Assembly (NCBI RefSeq): GCF_019024285.1
Contig: NZ_WMKZ01000040.1
Span: forward strand, 1 to 32,319
Origin: Alkalihalobacterium elongatum
GTDB taxonomy: Bacteria > Bacillota > Bacilli > Bacillales > Bacillaceae_F
Direction: 5' to 3'
Length of the DNA: 32,319 bases
This document shows positions 1 to 8,994 of the stretch, piece by piece. Both the position numbers and the translations under genes were made by a program. Positions within the stretch are counted from its first letter, which is position 1, and each line of letters opens with the position of its first letter. Below the pieces are notes generated by a model, which ran no database searches, had not been told where the DNA came from, and worked only from the letters and a program-made list of their open reading frames with translations.

Positions 1-141
1 ATAAAAGTGTTTGATATAGCTCATTGTCACAAACGTGACGTTTTTAAAACATTGACGAGATATCATGTATCTCTTTACTTCGCTTGGCTTTTTGTTCAGT
101 TTTCAAAGAACTTTTTATAGTCGTTTGTTGGCGACTTTTAT
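1..141 (-). other. 16S rRNA leader; the gene itself starts just outside the window
   Basis: Read on the minus strand, this stretch has the conserved Bacillus pre-16S leader, including TTCTTTGAAAACTGAAC (complement of 95-111). It ends in CAAACACTTTTAT at the window edge, which in bacilli lies immediately before the mature 16S start (GGAGAGTTTGATC). A short hairpin GTCAC-N4-GTGAC sits at about 27-40. The 16S gene itself is not in the window; its presence is inferred from the leader and the promoters upstream of it. Confidence 0.8.
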
Positions 142-253
142 ATTCTATCAAATTCCTTTATCAATTGTCAATAACTTTTTTCGAATTATTTTTCCTCAAA
201 AGCTTTTCGCTGACAACGAATATAAATATACCAAGTAACTAAGAAAAGATCAA
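142..253 (-). promoter_or_regulatory. Tandem rRNA promoters P1 and P2
   Basis: Two sigma-A promoters point left, towards the 16S gene. The upstream one (P1) has TTGATC (complement of 248-253), a 17-bp spacer and TATATT (complement of 225-230). The downstream one (P2) has TTGACA (complement of 166-171), an 18-bp spacer and TAGAAT (complement of 142-147). Tandem P1/P2 promoters about 80 bp apart in front of a TTGAAAACTGAAC leader are the usual layout of Bacillus rrn operons. Confidence 0.75.
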
Positions 254-366
254 TAACTTTTTTCAGTAAATGATTTCCACATAGTATCCTTTCAGAAAAT
301 ATGTTGCTATTCGAATGTATAAAAGGAAACGAACTTCCTCTATATAAGTTAACAACAAATTTCAAA

Positions 367-391
367 GGGGACCACACATAGTGTGATCCCC
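367..391 (-). terminator. Terminator after pbuG
   Basis: GGGGA and CACAC arms pair with GTGTG and TCCCC around an ATA loop, 17 bp past the pbuG stop. The minus strand continues with CCCCTTTGAAATTT, a weak U tract. It separates pbuG from the rRNA promoters. Confidence 0.6.
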
Positions 392-407
392 TGACTTCTC
401 ATATTAA

Positions 408-1721
408 TTAATGTGATAAGAAAGCAAAGAATAAGACGAAGATGACGAATAGTACGTACATAATTGGATGAACTTCTTTCCCTTTTCCTTTTACGATCAT
501 TGTTATTGGATAGAAGATAAACCCTAATGCAATACCATGAGCAATACTATATGTTAACGGCATTGCAACTACTGTTAAGAATGCAGGAACTGCAATCTCA
601 AATCGCTTCCAATCAATTAGACCTAATGAAGATGCCATTAAAATACCAACAATAATTAAAGCTGGCGCTGTAACTTGCGGTGTTACAACTGTAAGTAACG
701 GCGAGAAGAATAATGCTATTAAAAACAAGCCCGCTGTAACAACTGATGTAAATCCTGTACGCCCTCCTGCTGCAACACCTGATGAAGACTCGATGTAAGC
801 TGTCGTTGTTGACGTTCCTAGGATCGCACCAATTGAAGTTGCACTTGAGTCAGCAAGTAACGCTCTATTTGCACGTGGAAGTTTATTATCTTTTACAAAC
901 CCAGCTTGGTTCGCAACAGCATATAACGTTCCAGCTGTGTCAAAGAAATCAACGAATAAGAAAGTTAAAATAACGACTAATAATTGAATAGTTAAAACTT
1001 GACCCCAACCTACTTCACCGATATATGTGAATGCCTGCCCAAATGTAGGAGCTAAACTTGGAACAGAAGAAACAACTTGTTGTGGCATATCAATTAATCC
1101 AACGACGATCCCAGCAATAGCTGTTAAGATCATCCCGTAAAAGATACCACCTTTAACACCACGAACCATAAAAATAACTGTTACAACTAATCCAAAGATC
1201 GCTAGTAAAGTTGTACTTGCAGTCATATCACCTAACGTTACCGCTGTAGCTTCATACGGTACAACAATCCCTGCACTTTTCAATCCAATAAATGCGATAA
1301 ACAAACCGATACCAGCACCAGCTGCATATTTCAACTCGGCTGGAATGGCATTAATGATAATTTCACGAATACCAGATAATGTAATAATAATAAAGATAAT
1401 ACCCGAAATAAATACACCGAACAATGCAATTTGCCAATCAATCCCCATACCAATAACAACGGAAAATGCGAAGAATGCGTTTAGTCCCATACCTGGAGCT
1501 AAAGCTATTGGGTAATTCGCAACTACACCCATAATTAAAGTACCGAGTGCCGCAGCTAAAGCCGTAGCAACAAAGACAGCCCCAATATCCATACCTGTAG
1601 CACTTAAAAGGTCTGGATTAACAAATAAAATGTAAGCCATTGATAGGAACGTTGTTACCCCCGCAACTGTCTCTCGCTTGTAACTCGTTCCATTTTCCTT
1701 AAAACGAAAAAAACGATCCAT
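408..1721 (-). CDS. pbuG: Guanine/hypoxanthine permease of the NCS2 AzgA/PbuG group
   Basis: A 437-residue polytopic membrane protein that imports hypoxanthine and guanine by proton symport for purine salvage; B. subtilis PbuG is about 440 residues. The N-terminus (FFRFKENGTSYKRETVAG, then TTFLSMAYILFVNP) and the segment ALAPGMGLNAFFAF are typical of the AzgA-type branch of NCS2. About a dozen hydrophobic segments cover the whole length. The ATG is preceded by GAGGAGGG at a 9-nt distance. It sits downstream of guaA as in B. subtilis, but has its own promoter and guanine riboswitch, so it should be expressed when guanine is scarce. The purine-permease call is firm; exact substrate preference is inferred from the closest relative. 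Confidence 0.93.
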   Translation of the reverse strand: MDRFFRFKENGTSYKRETVAGVTTFLSMAYILFVNPDLLSATGMDIGAVFVATALAAALGTLIMGVVANYPIALAPGMGLNAFFAFSVVIGMGIDWQIALFGVFISGIIFIIITLSGIREIIINAIPAELKYAAGAGIGLFIAFIGLKSAGIVVPYEATAVTLGDMTASTTLLAIFGLVVTVIFMVRGVKGGIFYGMILTAIAGIVVGLIDMPQQVVSSVPSLAPTFGQAFTYIGEVGWGQVLTIQLLVVILTFLFVDFFDTAGTLYAVANQAGFVKDNKLPRANRALLADSSATSIGAILGTSTTTAYIESSSGVAAGGRTGFTSVVTAGLFLIALFFSPLLTVVTPQVTAPALIIVGILMASSLGLIDWKRFEIAVPAFLTVVAMPLTYSIAHGIALGFIFYPITMIVKGKGKEVHPIMYVLFVIFVLFFAFLSH

Positions 1722-1800
1722 TGAAAATTACCCTCCTCATTATTGTCTAAAAATATTCTTCCCAGATTTTCAACAAATCATTTGAGACTATCTCAAAAGT

Positions 1801-1950
1801 CAGAAAAGCACAAGCGCCAGTTCAACTGTGTATGGATTGGAGCCCTCCGTATGAGGTAAAGAAAACACGGTGAACGTTAGTAAACCGATGTTGACTTATC
1901 GTAAGAAGGAGAGCAAAGTCCACTAGCCGCTGGGCGCTGGAGCTAGACAA
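1801..1950. repeat. Candidate small repeated element (MITE-like) in the pbuG leader
   Basis: About 150 bp between the riboswitch terminator and the pbuG start is bounded by imperfect inverted ends: AAGCGCCAG near 1812 and CTGGGCGCTGG at 1930-1940. It is more GC-rich than its surroundings and encodes nothing. The right end resembles, from memory, a short sequence scattered through many Bacillaceae genomes. Only one copy lies in this window, so repetition in the genome cannot be shown here. Confidence 0.4.
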
Positions 1951-1981
1951 AAAAAGCTCTAGGTTTTCTACCTAGAGCTTT
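1949..1981 (-). terminator. Riboswitch-controlled terminator upstream of pbuG
   Basis: An 11-bp perfect stem (1953-1963 with 1971-1981) is followed on the minus strand by seven U residues (complement of 1949-1955). It lies about 70 nt after the aptamer and is the expected off-switch when guanine is bound. Confidence 0.85.
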
Positions 1982-2048
1982 AACGACAAAAAATCTGGAA
2001 GTCACATACACGACACGTCAATTATCGCCTATGTTGACATCCGATCTT

Positions 2049-2113
2049 TCGTAGTTAAGCTATTTACGGTAGCTTGGTAGAGACTCACGGGCCATATTCC
2101 CATGATTATACGA
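2049..2113 (-). promoter_or_regulatory. Guanine riboswitch aptamer for pbuG
   Basis: The minus strand shows the purine (G-box) aptamer. The P1 halves are TCGTATAAT and ACTACGA, with the conserved core ATATGGCCC, the joining segment GTCTCTACC and the loop CCGTAAAT. The discriminator before P1 is C (AACTACG), which marks guanine rather than adenine binding. The terminator at 1949-1981 is its expression platform. Confidence 0.92.
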
Positions 2114-2143
2114 TCGACGGTTCTATTGCTTTTCAATAGCATT

Positions 2144-2172
2144 AGTTTATCAACATAGTAATGAAGTGTCAA
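2144..2172 (-). promoter_or_regulatory. Sigma-A promoter of the pbuG transcript
   Basis: TTGACA (complement of 2167-2172), a 17-bp spacer and TAAACT (complement of 2144-2149) lie about 30 bp upstream of the aptamer. A hairpin CTATTG-N5-CAATAG falls just after the predicted start site. Confidence 0.75.
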
Positions 2173-2217
2173 TATGTTTTCCGAACATTTTCGTATTATT
2201 TTTTATCATTGTTCGTG

Positions 2218-3756
2218 TTATTCCCATTCAATGGTAGCTGGTGGTTTAGATGTAATATCATAAACTACACGGTTAACGTGTTTTACTTCGTTTACGATAC
2301 GAGTCGATATTACCTCTAGTACATCATAAGGAATTCTAGCCCAATCAGACGTCATCCCATCAATTGATGTAACAGCACGAATTCCTACTGTGTAATCATA
2401 CGTTCTAGCGTCACCCATAACCCCTACACTTCTCATATCAGGAAGTGCTGTGAAGTATTGCCAAATTTCTCGGTCTAACCCAGCTTTTTTAATTTCTTCT
2501 CTTAAGATTGCATCTGATTCCCGAACAATCTCTAATTTTTCTTCTGTAATTTCCCCTAGGACACGAATTCCTAATCCAGGCCCTGGGAAAGGTTGTCTCC
2601 AAACGATTTCATCCTTAATTCCTAGCTCTGAACCAAGCTTACGTACTTCATCTTTAAATAATGTATTTAACGGCTCAATTAACTGAAACTTCATATCTTC
2701 TGGTAAACCACCAACGTTATGGTGAGATTTAATCGTTTGAGCAGTAGCTGTACCACTTTCTATAATGTCTGTGTAAAGTGTACCTTGAGCTAAGAAGTCC
2801 ATATCTGTTAATTTAGAAGCTTCTTCTTCAAAAACATATATAAATTCATTTCCGATAATTTTACGTTTTTGTTCAGGGTCCTTCACACCTGCCAGTTTAG
2901 ATAGGAAGCGTTCTTGAGCATCAATTTTTATAACGTTCATATTGAATCCTTCACTGAATGTTTCCATAACACTCTCTGCTTCACCTTTACGAAGAAGACC
3001 GTGGTCAATGAACATACACGTTAGTTGATCACCGATTGCTTTATGAATTAATACCGCAACCACTGATGAATCAACACCACCACTAAGAGCACATAATACT
3101 TTTTTATTGCCTACAAGTTCACGAATTTTTTGCATTTCTATTTCAATGAAGTTTTCCATTGACCAGTTGCCTTCACATTCGCAAATTTTCTTTACAAAGT
3201 TCTCAAGTAGTTCATTTCCATATTGAGAGTGACGAACTTCTGGGTGGAATTGTACACCATATAATTTTCTTGATACATCACTCATCGCCGCTACCGGACA
3301 AGATGGATTTTGAGCATCAACTACGAAACCTTGAGGAGGAGCGATAATTTTGTCTCCGTGACTCATCCATACCGTTTGCTCAAGCGGAAGTCCATCATAT
3401 AACTTTGAAGGATTTTCAACTTTAATCGCAGCTTTACCATATTCGCGGTGTTCAGCTGCCTCAACCTTTCCACCAAAGTGTTGTGTCATTAACTGCATTC
3501 CATAACAGATACCCAAAATTGGAACTCCTAAATCGTAAATTGCCTCATCACATTTAGGCGCTCCCTCTACATACGCACTGTTAGGTCCACCTGAAAAGAT
3601 AATCCCTTTTGGATTCATTTTCTTAATTTCTTCCGCTGTAATTGTATTCGGGTGTAATTCACTGTATACACCTAAATCACGAATACGTCTTGCGATAAGT
3701 TGGTTATATTGGCCACCAAAATCTAATACAACAATCATTTCATTGATGTTCTCCAT
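2218..3756 (-). CDS. guaA: GMP synthase (glutamine-hydrolysing)
   Basis: Converts XMP to GMP with ATP and glutamine, the last step of guanine nucleotide synthesis. Numbered from the first of two adjacent ATGs (3759), the class I glutamine amidotransferase domain fills residues 1-195, with nucleophile Cys85 in GICYGMQ and His172/Glu174 in QFHPEVRH. The ATP pyrophosphatase domain follows, with P-loop ALSGGVDSS at 224-232. The dimerisation domain ends in [10 protein letters not shown], identical to other Bacillus GuaA proteins. The second ATG (3756) is 7 nt after AAGGTGG and is preferred. The length (512-513 residues) is normal. It is a single-gene transcription unit with its own promoter and guanine riboswitch, giving end-product control. 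Confidence 0.97.
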   Translation of the reverse strand: MENINEMIVVLDFGGQYNQLIARRIRDLGVYSELHPNTITAEEIKKMNPKGIIFSGGPNSAYVEGAPKCDEAIYDLGVPILGICYGMQLMTQHFGGKVEAAEHREYGKAAIKVENPSKLYDGLPLEQTVWMSHGDKIIAPPQGFVVDAQNPSCPVAAMSDVSRKLYGVQFHPEVRHSQYGNELLENFVKKICECEGNWSMENFIEIEMQKIRELVGNKKVLCALSGGVDSSVVAVLIHKAIGDQLTCMFIDHGLLRKGEAESVMETFSEGFNMNVIKIDAQERFLSKLAGVKDPEQKRKIIGNEFIYVFEEEASKLTDMDFLAQGTLYTDIIESGTATAQTIKSHHNVGGLPEDMKFQLIEPLNTLFKDEVRKLGSELGIKDEIVWRQPFPGPGLGIRVLGEITEEKLEIVRESDAILREEIKKAGLDREIWQYFTALPDMRSVGVMGDARTYDYTVGIRAVTSIDGMTSDWARIPYDVLEVISTRIVNEVKHVNRVVYDITSKPPATIEWE

Positions 3757-3854
3757 CATTCATCCACCTTCTATTATGATTTCGCTCATAGACAAAAACT
3801 ACGCCTATTCGCCGACTAAGAGAAGCTCATTCCCCTTATGTAGTAAAAGTATAG

Positions 3855-3904
3855 AAAAAGCTAGAATTCCTTCGTTCCTTTGCTGCGAAGACAGAATCCT
3901 AGCT
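3855..3904 (-). terminator. Riboswitch-controlled terminator upstream of guaA
   Basis: On the minus strand, AGCTAGGATTC pairs with GAATTCTAGCT, extended by an inner CTTCG/CGAAG stem, and is followed by TTTTTC. It lies between the aptamer and guaA and serves as the expression platform. Confidence 0.8.
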
Positions 3905-3922
3905 TACTCTCTAATATCCCGC

Positions 3923-3991
3923 CTTCATAGTCAGATCATTTACGGTGATCTAGTAGAAACACTTAGGCCTTATTCCTAAGAATATATGAAG
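3923..3991 (-). promoter_or_regulatory. Guanine riboswitch aptamer for guaA
   Basis: A second G-box aptamer on the minus strand has P1 halves CTTCATATAT and ACTATGAAG. The core is AATAAGGCC, followed by GTTTCTACT and CCGTAAAT. The discriminator is again C (TGACTATG), so it should bind guanine. The two aptamers differ clearly in their P2/P3 helices, so this is not a recent duplication. Confidence 0.9.
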
Positions 3992-3998
3992 GATTAAA

Positions 3999-4027
3999 TT
4001 AATAAAATCACGGATATATTTTATCAA
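3999..4027 (-). promoter_or_regulatory. Sigma-A promoter of guaA
   Basis: TTGATA (complement of 4022-4027), a 17-bp spacer and TATTAA (complement of 3999-4004) lie just upstream of the riboswitch and just after the yebA stop codon. Confidence 0.6.
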
Positions 4028-4042
4028 TGACCTGCAGCATGG

Positions 4043-6229
4043 TCAAGAACCGATCTTTTTAATTAAATATTCCCACAACTTCTGACTTTCTTTCCAAACC
4101 TCTTTTGGGTGGTTGTTTCCATAGGATACTTTCTCGTAGTTTAACGTAATATCCGTCATATCATTCATGGAATAAAAAGAATCAATTCGAGCTGCAAACT
4201 CACGTAGTGTTTCACTATGTTTTTTTACTAAACCTTTATATCCAAGTAGCCAAATGAGCGCATGGAATGCTAATTCAAAAGAGCGTTCATTGTTAAGCTT
4301 TCCATAACGATAAAGTAAAAAGTGAACTAATATTTTCTTCCTAAAAATAATCGCTACAATTGCTATGAAGAATAAAGTAGTAATTACAACAGCCCAAAAA
4401 GCAAACTCAAAGAAAAGTCCCTCTTTTTTTAGCCCAACAGCTGCGACTTCATCTTCTTGAACATCAGCAAGCGTCTCCTCTACCTCTGGCTCAATCGTAG
4501 GGTTTTCCATTTCACGTTCCCACTGTGCTTCTAATTCTGGTGTTTCAAAGACAAAGTTGGATGCGTTGTTAAAACCTTGAGTAGGTTCAAACGGTATCCA
4601 GCCATGGCCTGGAAAATAGACTTCAACCCAAGAATGGGCATTTGCATTTGTAATTTGATATATGCGGTTTCCATCAGCCAAATCCTGGAGTCTTTCCCCT
4701 TGAGTAAAACCTTTAACCCACCGAGCAGGTATACCGAGCGTACGTAACATTACTACCATCGATGTCGAGTAATTATCACAGTATCCTTGCTTCGTTTCAA
4801 ATAAAAATTGGTCAACATAATCTTCATCTGGACCAGGTACAGCAACGTTTTTCGTTTCATATCGGAAACCAGCCATACGGTAGTAACGCTCGATGGCTTT
4901 CACTTGGTCATAACGATTACTAAAATTAGCCGTTATATCATTAGCTAGCTCTCCTACCCGATCAGGTAATGTATCAGGGAGCTGTAAATACAGATTTCTA
5001 ATACCTTCTGGGTCACCACCAGTCACTGCTCTTAATTTAGAAACCGAAAAATGCGGTTCAAGAAAAGTTAGCTGATAGCTTTCTAAATGAACAGCATCAT
5101 TACCATAAAATGTATATCCTTTTCCAGTATAAGCATCAAAGTAAACAGAAATATCAATTATAGAACCAATAGAAATATCAGTTGGTTCTCCAGCATAAAA
5201 TATATGTTGGAAGTTTTGATACGGCTCAAATGATATCGAGGCTTCTATTGTCTTTACTTCTACTTCTTTTTCAAATAGCGGATAGTTCATCTTAACTGGT
5301 TCAGCTGGTGTCGATGTTTCCCAGCCCTTACCCGTATAATAATCTTTAGATTCACCGCGCCAATATTGAGCTTGAGGTGTTACAACTTGAAAAACAGGTG
5401 TATCATCATCTTCGAACCCTCCGCCTAGCCTTCCATCATTGTTCCCATAGCCAATTCGTTGGCGCAATGCACCACTGCCATCACCTGGATTTATTCCAAT
5501 AGCGGCTTTCATAAACGGCACTGGGTCAGCCCATTGCGGCTCATATTTAGGGGCAGCAAATCCAAAGCTGCTAGCTAATAATAAAACCACACAAAGAGAG
5601 GCAATTAAGCGGATTGGTAAGATGCTTGAATATGTTTTGACATTCTCCCGTTCAATTGTCCGATACAATGTCATCAAACCAAGAAGTAAAAAACCAACCA
5701 TAAAAATACGAACAATAGAATAAGTAGCATCATACGGCGTAAATGTATCGATAACCGTGATATATACAATTGTAAAAAGCAAGAAGAAGAGAATTCTCTT
5801 AGCAAACACTGTCCAAAAGAAGAGCAAATAACTCATTACAGCAAGAAGAACAAAGAACAAAAGACTTCTAAACATATCTGTAAGTCCTGTCCAATTCCCA
5901 CTAATCATCATCATGATGTTTTGAGACAGGTCGCTAAAAAAAAGCTCAAACCAAGAGAATGATAAAAAAGAAAAAGAGCCCTCTAAAAACATTAAATGAA
6001 GTCCATAAAATATAAGGCCTAACTTGATTGGAAGTGAGATCCAAACCTTTACTTGCATAAAGGTTAGTAAAAAGAAACACAAAGTAACTCCAATAAAAAA
6101 GGAAATATATCCTGTATCTGTAATATACGGCAAAGGTAATAACCATTCTAATAAAAGGATATAACTTAACATATAAAGGAAGAAATGCCTTCCCTTATGA
6201 GTTTTCATAGTAGTCGCAACCAAAGTCAT
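4043..6229 (-). CDS. yebA: Membrane-anchored transglutaminase-like protein (YebA/TgpA type)
   Basis: A protein of about 728 residues. Roughly residues 15-225 form a cluster of membrane helices. A large extracytoplasmic part follows, with a transglutaminase-like core: Cys485 in QGYCDNYST, His533 in NAHSWVEVYF, and a third-residue candidate in WIPFEPT, where many relatives have DPT. One more membrane helix lies near residue 620, followed by a cytoplasmic tail of the DUF4129 type. The substrate is unknown; the family is thought to act at the cell surface. yeaD's stop and this start overlap as TGATG, with AGCAGG just upstream, so ATG 6229 is preferred over GTG 6232. It is the last gene of the yeaC-yeaD-yebA operon, a common MoxR/DUF58/transglutaminase set. 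Confidence 0.88.
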   Translation of the reverse strand: MTLVATTMKTHKGRHFFLYMLSYILLLEWLLPLPYITDTGYISFFIGVTLCFFLLTFMQVKVWISLPIKLGLIFYGLHLMFLEGSFSFLSFSWFELFFSDLSQNIMMMISGNWTGLTDMFRSLLFFVLLAVMSYLLFFWTVFAKRILFFLLFTIVYITVIDTFTPYDATYSIVRIFMVGFLLLGLMTLYRTIERENVKTYSSILPIRLIASLCVVLLLASSFGFAAPKYEPQWADPVPFMKAAIGINPGDGSGALRQRIGYGNNDGRLGGGFEDDDTPVFQVVTPQAQYWRGESKDYYTGKGWETSTPAEPVKMNYPLFEKEVEVKTIEASISFEPYQNFQHIFYAGEPTDISIGSIIDISVYFDAYTGKGYTFYGNDAVHLESYQLTFLEPHFSVSKLRAVTGGDPEGIRNLYLQLPDTLPDRVGELANDITANFSNRYDQVKAIERYYRMAGFRYETKNVAVPGPDEDYVDQFLFETKQGYCDNYSTSMVVMLRTLGIPARWVKGFTQGERLQDLADGNRIYQITNANAHSWVEVYFPGHGWIPFEPTQGFNNASNFVFETPELEAQWEREMENPTIEPEVEETLADVQEDEVAAVGLKKEGLFFEFAFWAVVITTLFFIAIVAIIFRKKILVHFLLYRYGKLNNERSFELAFHALIWLLGYKGLVKKHSETLREFAARIDSFYSMNDMTDITLNYEKVSYGNNHPKEVWKESQKLWEYLIKKIGS

Positions 6230-7425
6230 CACCTGCTTTTCATCAGTTCGATATTAAACTGTTCATCTGTAAATTGATAGACTTTCACCCTCTGCGTACG
6301 AAGCGACTGTACATATTGTTGATCATCTACATGTTCAGAGACCCAACAAACGATCACTTGAATATTCATTGACCTTAAAAACTGAATCCACTCATAGTCT
6401 TGTTGATTTAGGGAAACAGTTACAATGATGATCGTTCCATTCCGATAGGATTCTAGCAAGCTTACTTCCGTTGGTAATACCTGCTCCAGCTCTCCTTTAA
6501 CCTTCGCTAAATGGTAATAAAGCATTTGATAGTGTTCTAGAGTTGAATCAGGAGATAACACTTCTACTGCTGCTCCAACACTTACAAAACTAAGAGCATT
6601 ATGATTTTCGTAGCAATGTTCAGCGATTGAGGCCGTCAGTTCTACAGCCCTTTCAAATGCTTCCCTAGAAGCATCTCCTAAGTAGCGATTAAAAAAGAGA
6701 TGAAATGCCTCACCTTGTGAAGCTTCGAACTCCTTCGTCATTAACTTCTCACTTCGAGCCGAATGCTTCCAATCGATACTCGTCAAGCGATCTCCCGGTA
6801 TATAATGGCGCACCCCAGCTATTGATAGCTCTTCTTCTAATGAATGCGCAAAAGCTACACTTTCTCCTAATCCACCACCCGAGTTAACACTCCAGCTTTT
6901 TAAAGATTGATAGTGCGGAAAAACGAGAATAGTCGTTTGTACATTGACCTTTTTCGTACGTTCAAAAAAACCAAACATGTCACCAATTATGATTTCGATT
7001 TCGTGAAATTGATGCTCGCCCCTAGGTAAATTTGGTATCGTATATTCGAAATTTAATGACCTTTTAAAAGACATAAAGAATAGGGCATTATTATTAATGT
7101 CATAGCTAGTATCCAAATCTTGCGGTAGACAATCTTTCACTCTAACAAAACAAAATGGATGAACTAGTTTATTTTTAACAAATACTTTTACTTCAACATC
7201 ATCATGAGCTCTTAACGTATTCGAACTTAAGGTCCGATTTGCTTCAAAGCGTTGAAAGGTAAATAAAAAAACACTGATGGATAACAAACTAATAATTACA
7301 ATACTATAAAATAAAAACCAACTTACAAATCCACCTTGGAACATAGCATAAGCAAAAAGAGTTAAATTTAAAATTACTAAGAATAAAGGCTTTAACACCT
7401 TTTTTACATAAGAAAAGAGCTTCAT
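6229..7425 (-). CDS. yeaD: DUF58 domain protein, partner of the MoxR ATPase
   Basis: A 398-residue protein. Two hydrophobic helices at about 12-57 anchor it in the membrane. A beta-rich middle part leads to the DUF58 signature GVRHYIPGDRLTSIDWK at 204-220, followed by HSAR and KEFE. The C-terminal part has the look of a von Willebrand A-like fold (TIIIVTVSL), as is known for the family. DUF58 proteins co-occur with MoxR ATPases and transglutaminase-like proteins and probably act with them on an envelope target. The start overlaps the yeaC stop as ATGA, so translation is coupled. The exact function is not known. Confidence 0.87.
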   Translation of the reverse strand: MKLFSYVKKVLKPLFLVILNLTLFAYAMFQGGFVSWFLFYSIVIISLLSISVFLFTFQRFEANRTLSSNTLRAHDDVEVKVFVKNKLVHPFCFVRVKDCLPQDLDTSYDINNNALFFMSFKRSLNFEYTIPNLPRGEHQFHEIEIIIGDMFGFFERTKKVNVQTTILVFPHYQSLKSWSVNSGGGLGESVAFAHSLEEELSIAGVRHYIPGDRLTSIDWKHSARSEKLMTKEFEASQGEAFHLFFNRYLGDASREAFERAVELTASIAEHCYENHNALSFVSVGAAVEVLSPDSTLEHYQMLYYHLAKVKGELEQVLPTEVSLLESYRNGTIIIVTVSLNQQDYEWIQFLRSMNIQVIVCWVSEHVDDQQYVQSLRTQRVKVYQFTDEQFNIELMKSR

Positions 7426-8381
7426 CGACGAGCCGTTTCCTTCTTAGCTGTAGGAACAGGAATTTTTTCTAACATATTTTTGATTACGTGTTCCGAAGTC
7501 ATTTTTGCCATGCTCATATCTGTCTTTAACAACACACGATGAGAGAAAGTAAACGGAGCGAGTAACTTGATATCGTCAGGAATAACATAATCCCTTCCTT
7601 GTAAGAAAGCATAAGCTTGGGATGCCTTCATAATAGCTATCGACCCACGCGGACTTACACCTAAACGTATTCCAGAATTTGATCTTGTTTCATTTACTAT
7701 ACTTAAAATATAATTTTTGACTAGTTCATCCACATAAATGTCTTTTACCTTTTGCTGTATATTAATTACTTCTTCAAGTGATAGTACAGTTTCTAGCCTT
7801 TCAATTGGATGTCCCTTTTCAATCCGTTCAAGCACGTCGAGCTCCTCTTCAAAGGTTGGATATCCTAGCTTTAGTTTGAATAAGAAACGATCAAGCTGAG
7901 CTTCTGGTAAAGGATAGGTTCCCGCATACTCAATTGGGTTTTGTGTAGCCATTACGAAAAATGGTTTTTGTAATTGAATGGTCTCACCGTCTATCGTGAC
8001 ATGTCCCTCTTCTAGAGATTCTAGTAAAGCTGCTTGCGTTTTTGGCGAAGTACGGTTTATTTCATCAGCTAAAACGATATTGGCCATGATTGGACCTGGG
8101 CGGAATTCAAAGCTCATCGTTTTTTGGTTGTATATTGAAACACCTGTAACATCAGAAGGTAATAAATCTGGTGTAAATTGTATACGTTTAAATTCTGCAC
8201 CTAATGTTTTTGCAATAGCTTTAACCATCATTGTTTTTCCAACACCAGGAACATCTTCTAATAGAACGTGTCCACCAGAAAGTAAGGCAACAATACTTAA
8301 TTCCACTTCCTTACGTTTTCCAACGACAACTTTTTCAATATTATCTATCGCATAAACAAGCCTGTCTCTTACGTTATCCAT
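7422..8381 (-). CDS. yeaC: MoxR-family AAA+ ATPase
   Basis: A 319-residue cytoplasmic AAA+ ATPase of the MoxR/RavA clade. Walker A is GVGKT at 46-50, Walker B is IVLADEINR at 102-110, sensor 1 lies in ATQNPIEYAGTYPLPEAQ, and the arginine finger region is in LDRFLFKL. The C-terminal lid domain contains GVSPRGSIAIMKASQA, typical of the family. MoxR proteins act as chaperone-like ATPases that mature or assemble partner proteins. Here the partners are most likely the DUF58 and transglutaminase proteins encoded downstream, with which it shares 4-bp and 3-bp overlaps. It is the first gene of the operon; I see no clean promoter. Confidence 0.9.
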   Translation of the reverse strand: MDNVRDRLVYAIDNIEKVVVGKRKEVELSIVALLSGGHVLLEDVPGVGKTMMVKAIAKTLGAEFKRIQFTPDLLPSDVTGVSIYNQKTMSFEFRPGPIMANIVLADEINRTSPKTQAALLESLEEGHVTIDGETIQLQKPFFVMATQNPIEYAGTYPLPEAQLDRFLFKLKLGYPTFEEELDVLERIEKGHPIERLETVLSLEEVINIQQKVKDIYVDELVKNYILSIVNETRSNSGIRLGVSPRGSIAIMKASQAYAFLQGRDYVIPDDIKLLAPFTFSHRVLLKTDMSMAKMTSEHVIKNMLEKIPVPTAKKETARR

Positions 8382-8564
8382 AACCGAAAACCTCCATTTT
8401 CAATAACAACCTATCAATCTAATCTTAGCATGTTCTACGAGTCATGCTACTATCTTTCATTTCCAATTTTACTATAGTCCCAATCGTATAGGCGAATAAT
8501 ATTAGAGATTTATTATTAAATTTAAAATTTATAAATAATTCTTTATTATAGGGTGGTTTTGCCG

Positions 8565-8711
8565 TTGCCAAATAACCAACATCCAGCTATGAGCGCAAAA
8601 GAAAAAGCCGTTGATACACAACAGCTTACGAAAGTTAAGAAGAACGGATCCCTGATGAAGAATAACTTTGAATCATCTTTTGTAAATTTTTATGCGACTC
8701 TCTTAATTTAA
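8565..8711 (+). CDS. Possible 48-residue peptide of unknown function
   Basis: A TTG start lies 8 nt after AGGGTGG and opens MPNNQHPAMSAKEKAVDTQQ, followed by a lysine-rich stretch. The last 25 residues look like noise and are antisense to the minus-strand ORF at 8635-8820. The N-terminal codons look natural. It may be a real small gene or the 5' remnant of one. I do not recognise it. Confidence 0.25.
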   Translation: MPNNQHPAMSAKEKAVDTQQLTKVKKNGSLMKNNFESSFVNFYATLLI

Positions 8712-8820
8712 CCGTTTCCTCCATAATTCGTTGGAATCCTTCTAAATCCTTATCAGATGCATTTAGTACAGACTTTGGAATACCTTCAGCAATTTGTTGT
8801 AAAGATAAATCTCGGCTCAC
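8635..8820 (-). CDS. Small hydrophilic protein of unknown function
   Basis: A predicted 61-residue soluble helical protein beginning MSRDLSLQQIAEGIPKSVLN. A GTG start at 8820 is preceded by AAGGTGG at 8 nt, which I prefer to the in-frame GTG at 8832. The residue pattern (charged, regularly spaced leucine and isoleucine) looks like a coding sequence rather than a shadow. The 3' end overlaps the plus-strand ORF at 8565-8711, so at most one of the two is likely to be translated over the shared 77 bp. Confidence 0.4.
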   Translation of the reverse strand: MSRDLSLQQIAEGIPKSVLNASDKDLEGFQRIMEETVKLRESHKNLQKMIQSYSSSGIRSS

Positions 8821-8994
8821 GACAACGACCACCTTCCTCTTCTTTAGTTGGACCTGTGATTTTGCTCTCTTTATTAAATACTGGAAGACCTCTAGAAATC
8901 CTGCATTTATTTACCCAAAATTTATCTACAAGTATCACCAGATATGCTCAAGAATAGCACATTTCACAGCAGATATAACAAATAACGACATTAC

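Noticed and set aside
186-377. 63-codon frame on the minus strand
   Set aside because: It lies across the rRNA P1 promoter and the pbuG terminator and has no ribosome binding site.
7978-8355. 125-codon plus-strand frame
   Set aside because: It is antisense to the conserved AAA+ core of yeaC and has no independent start signal or family.
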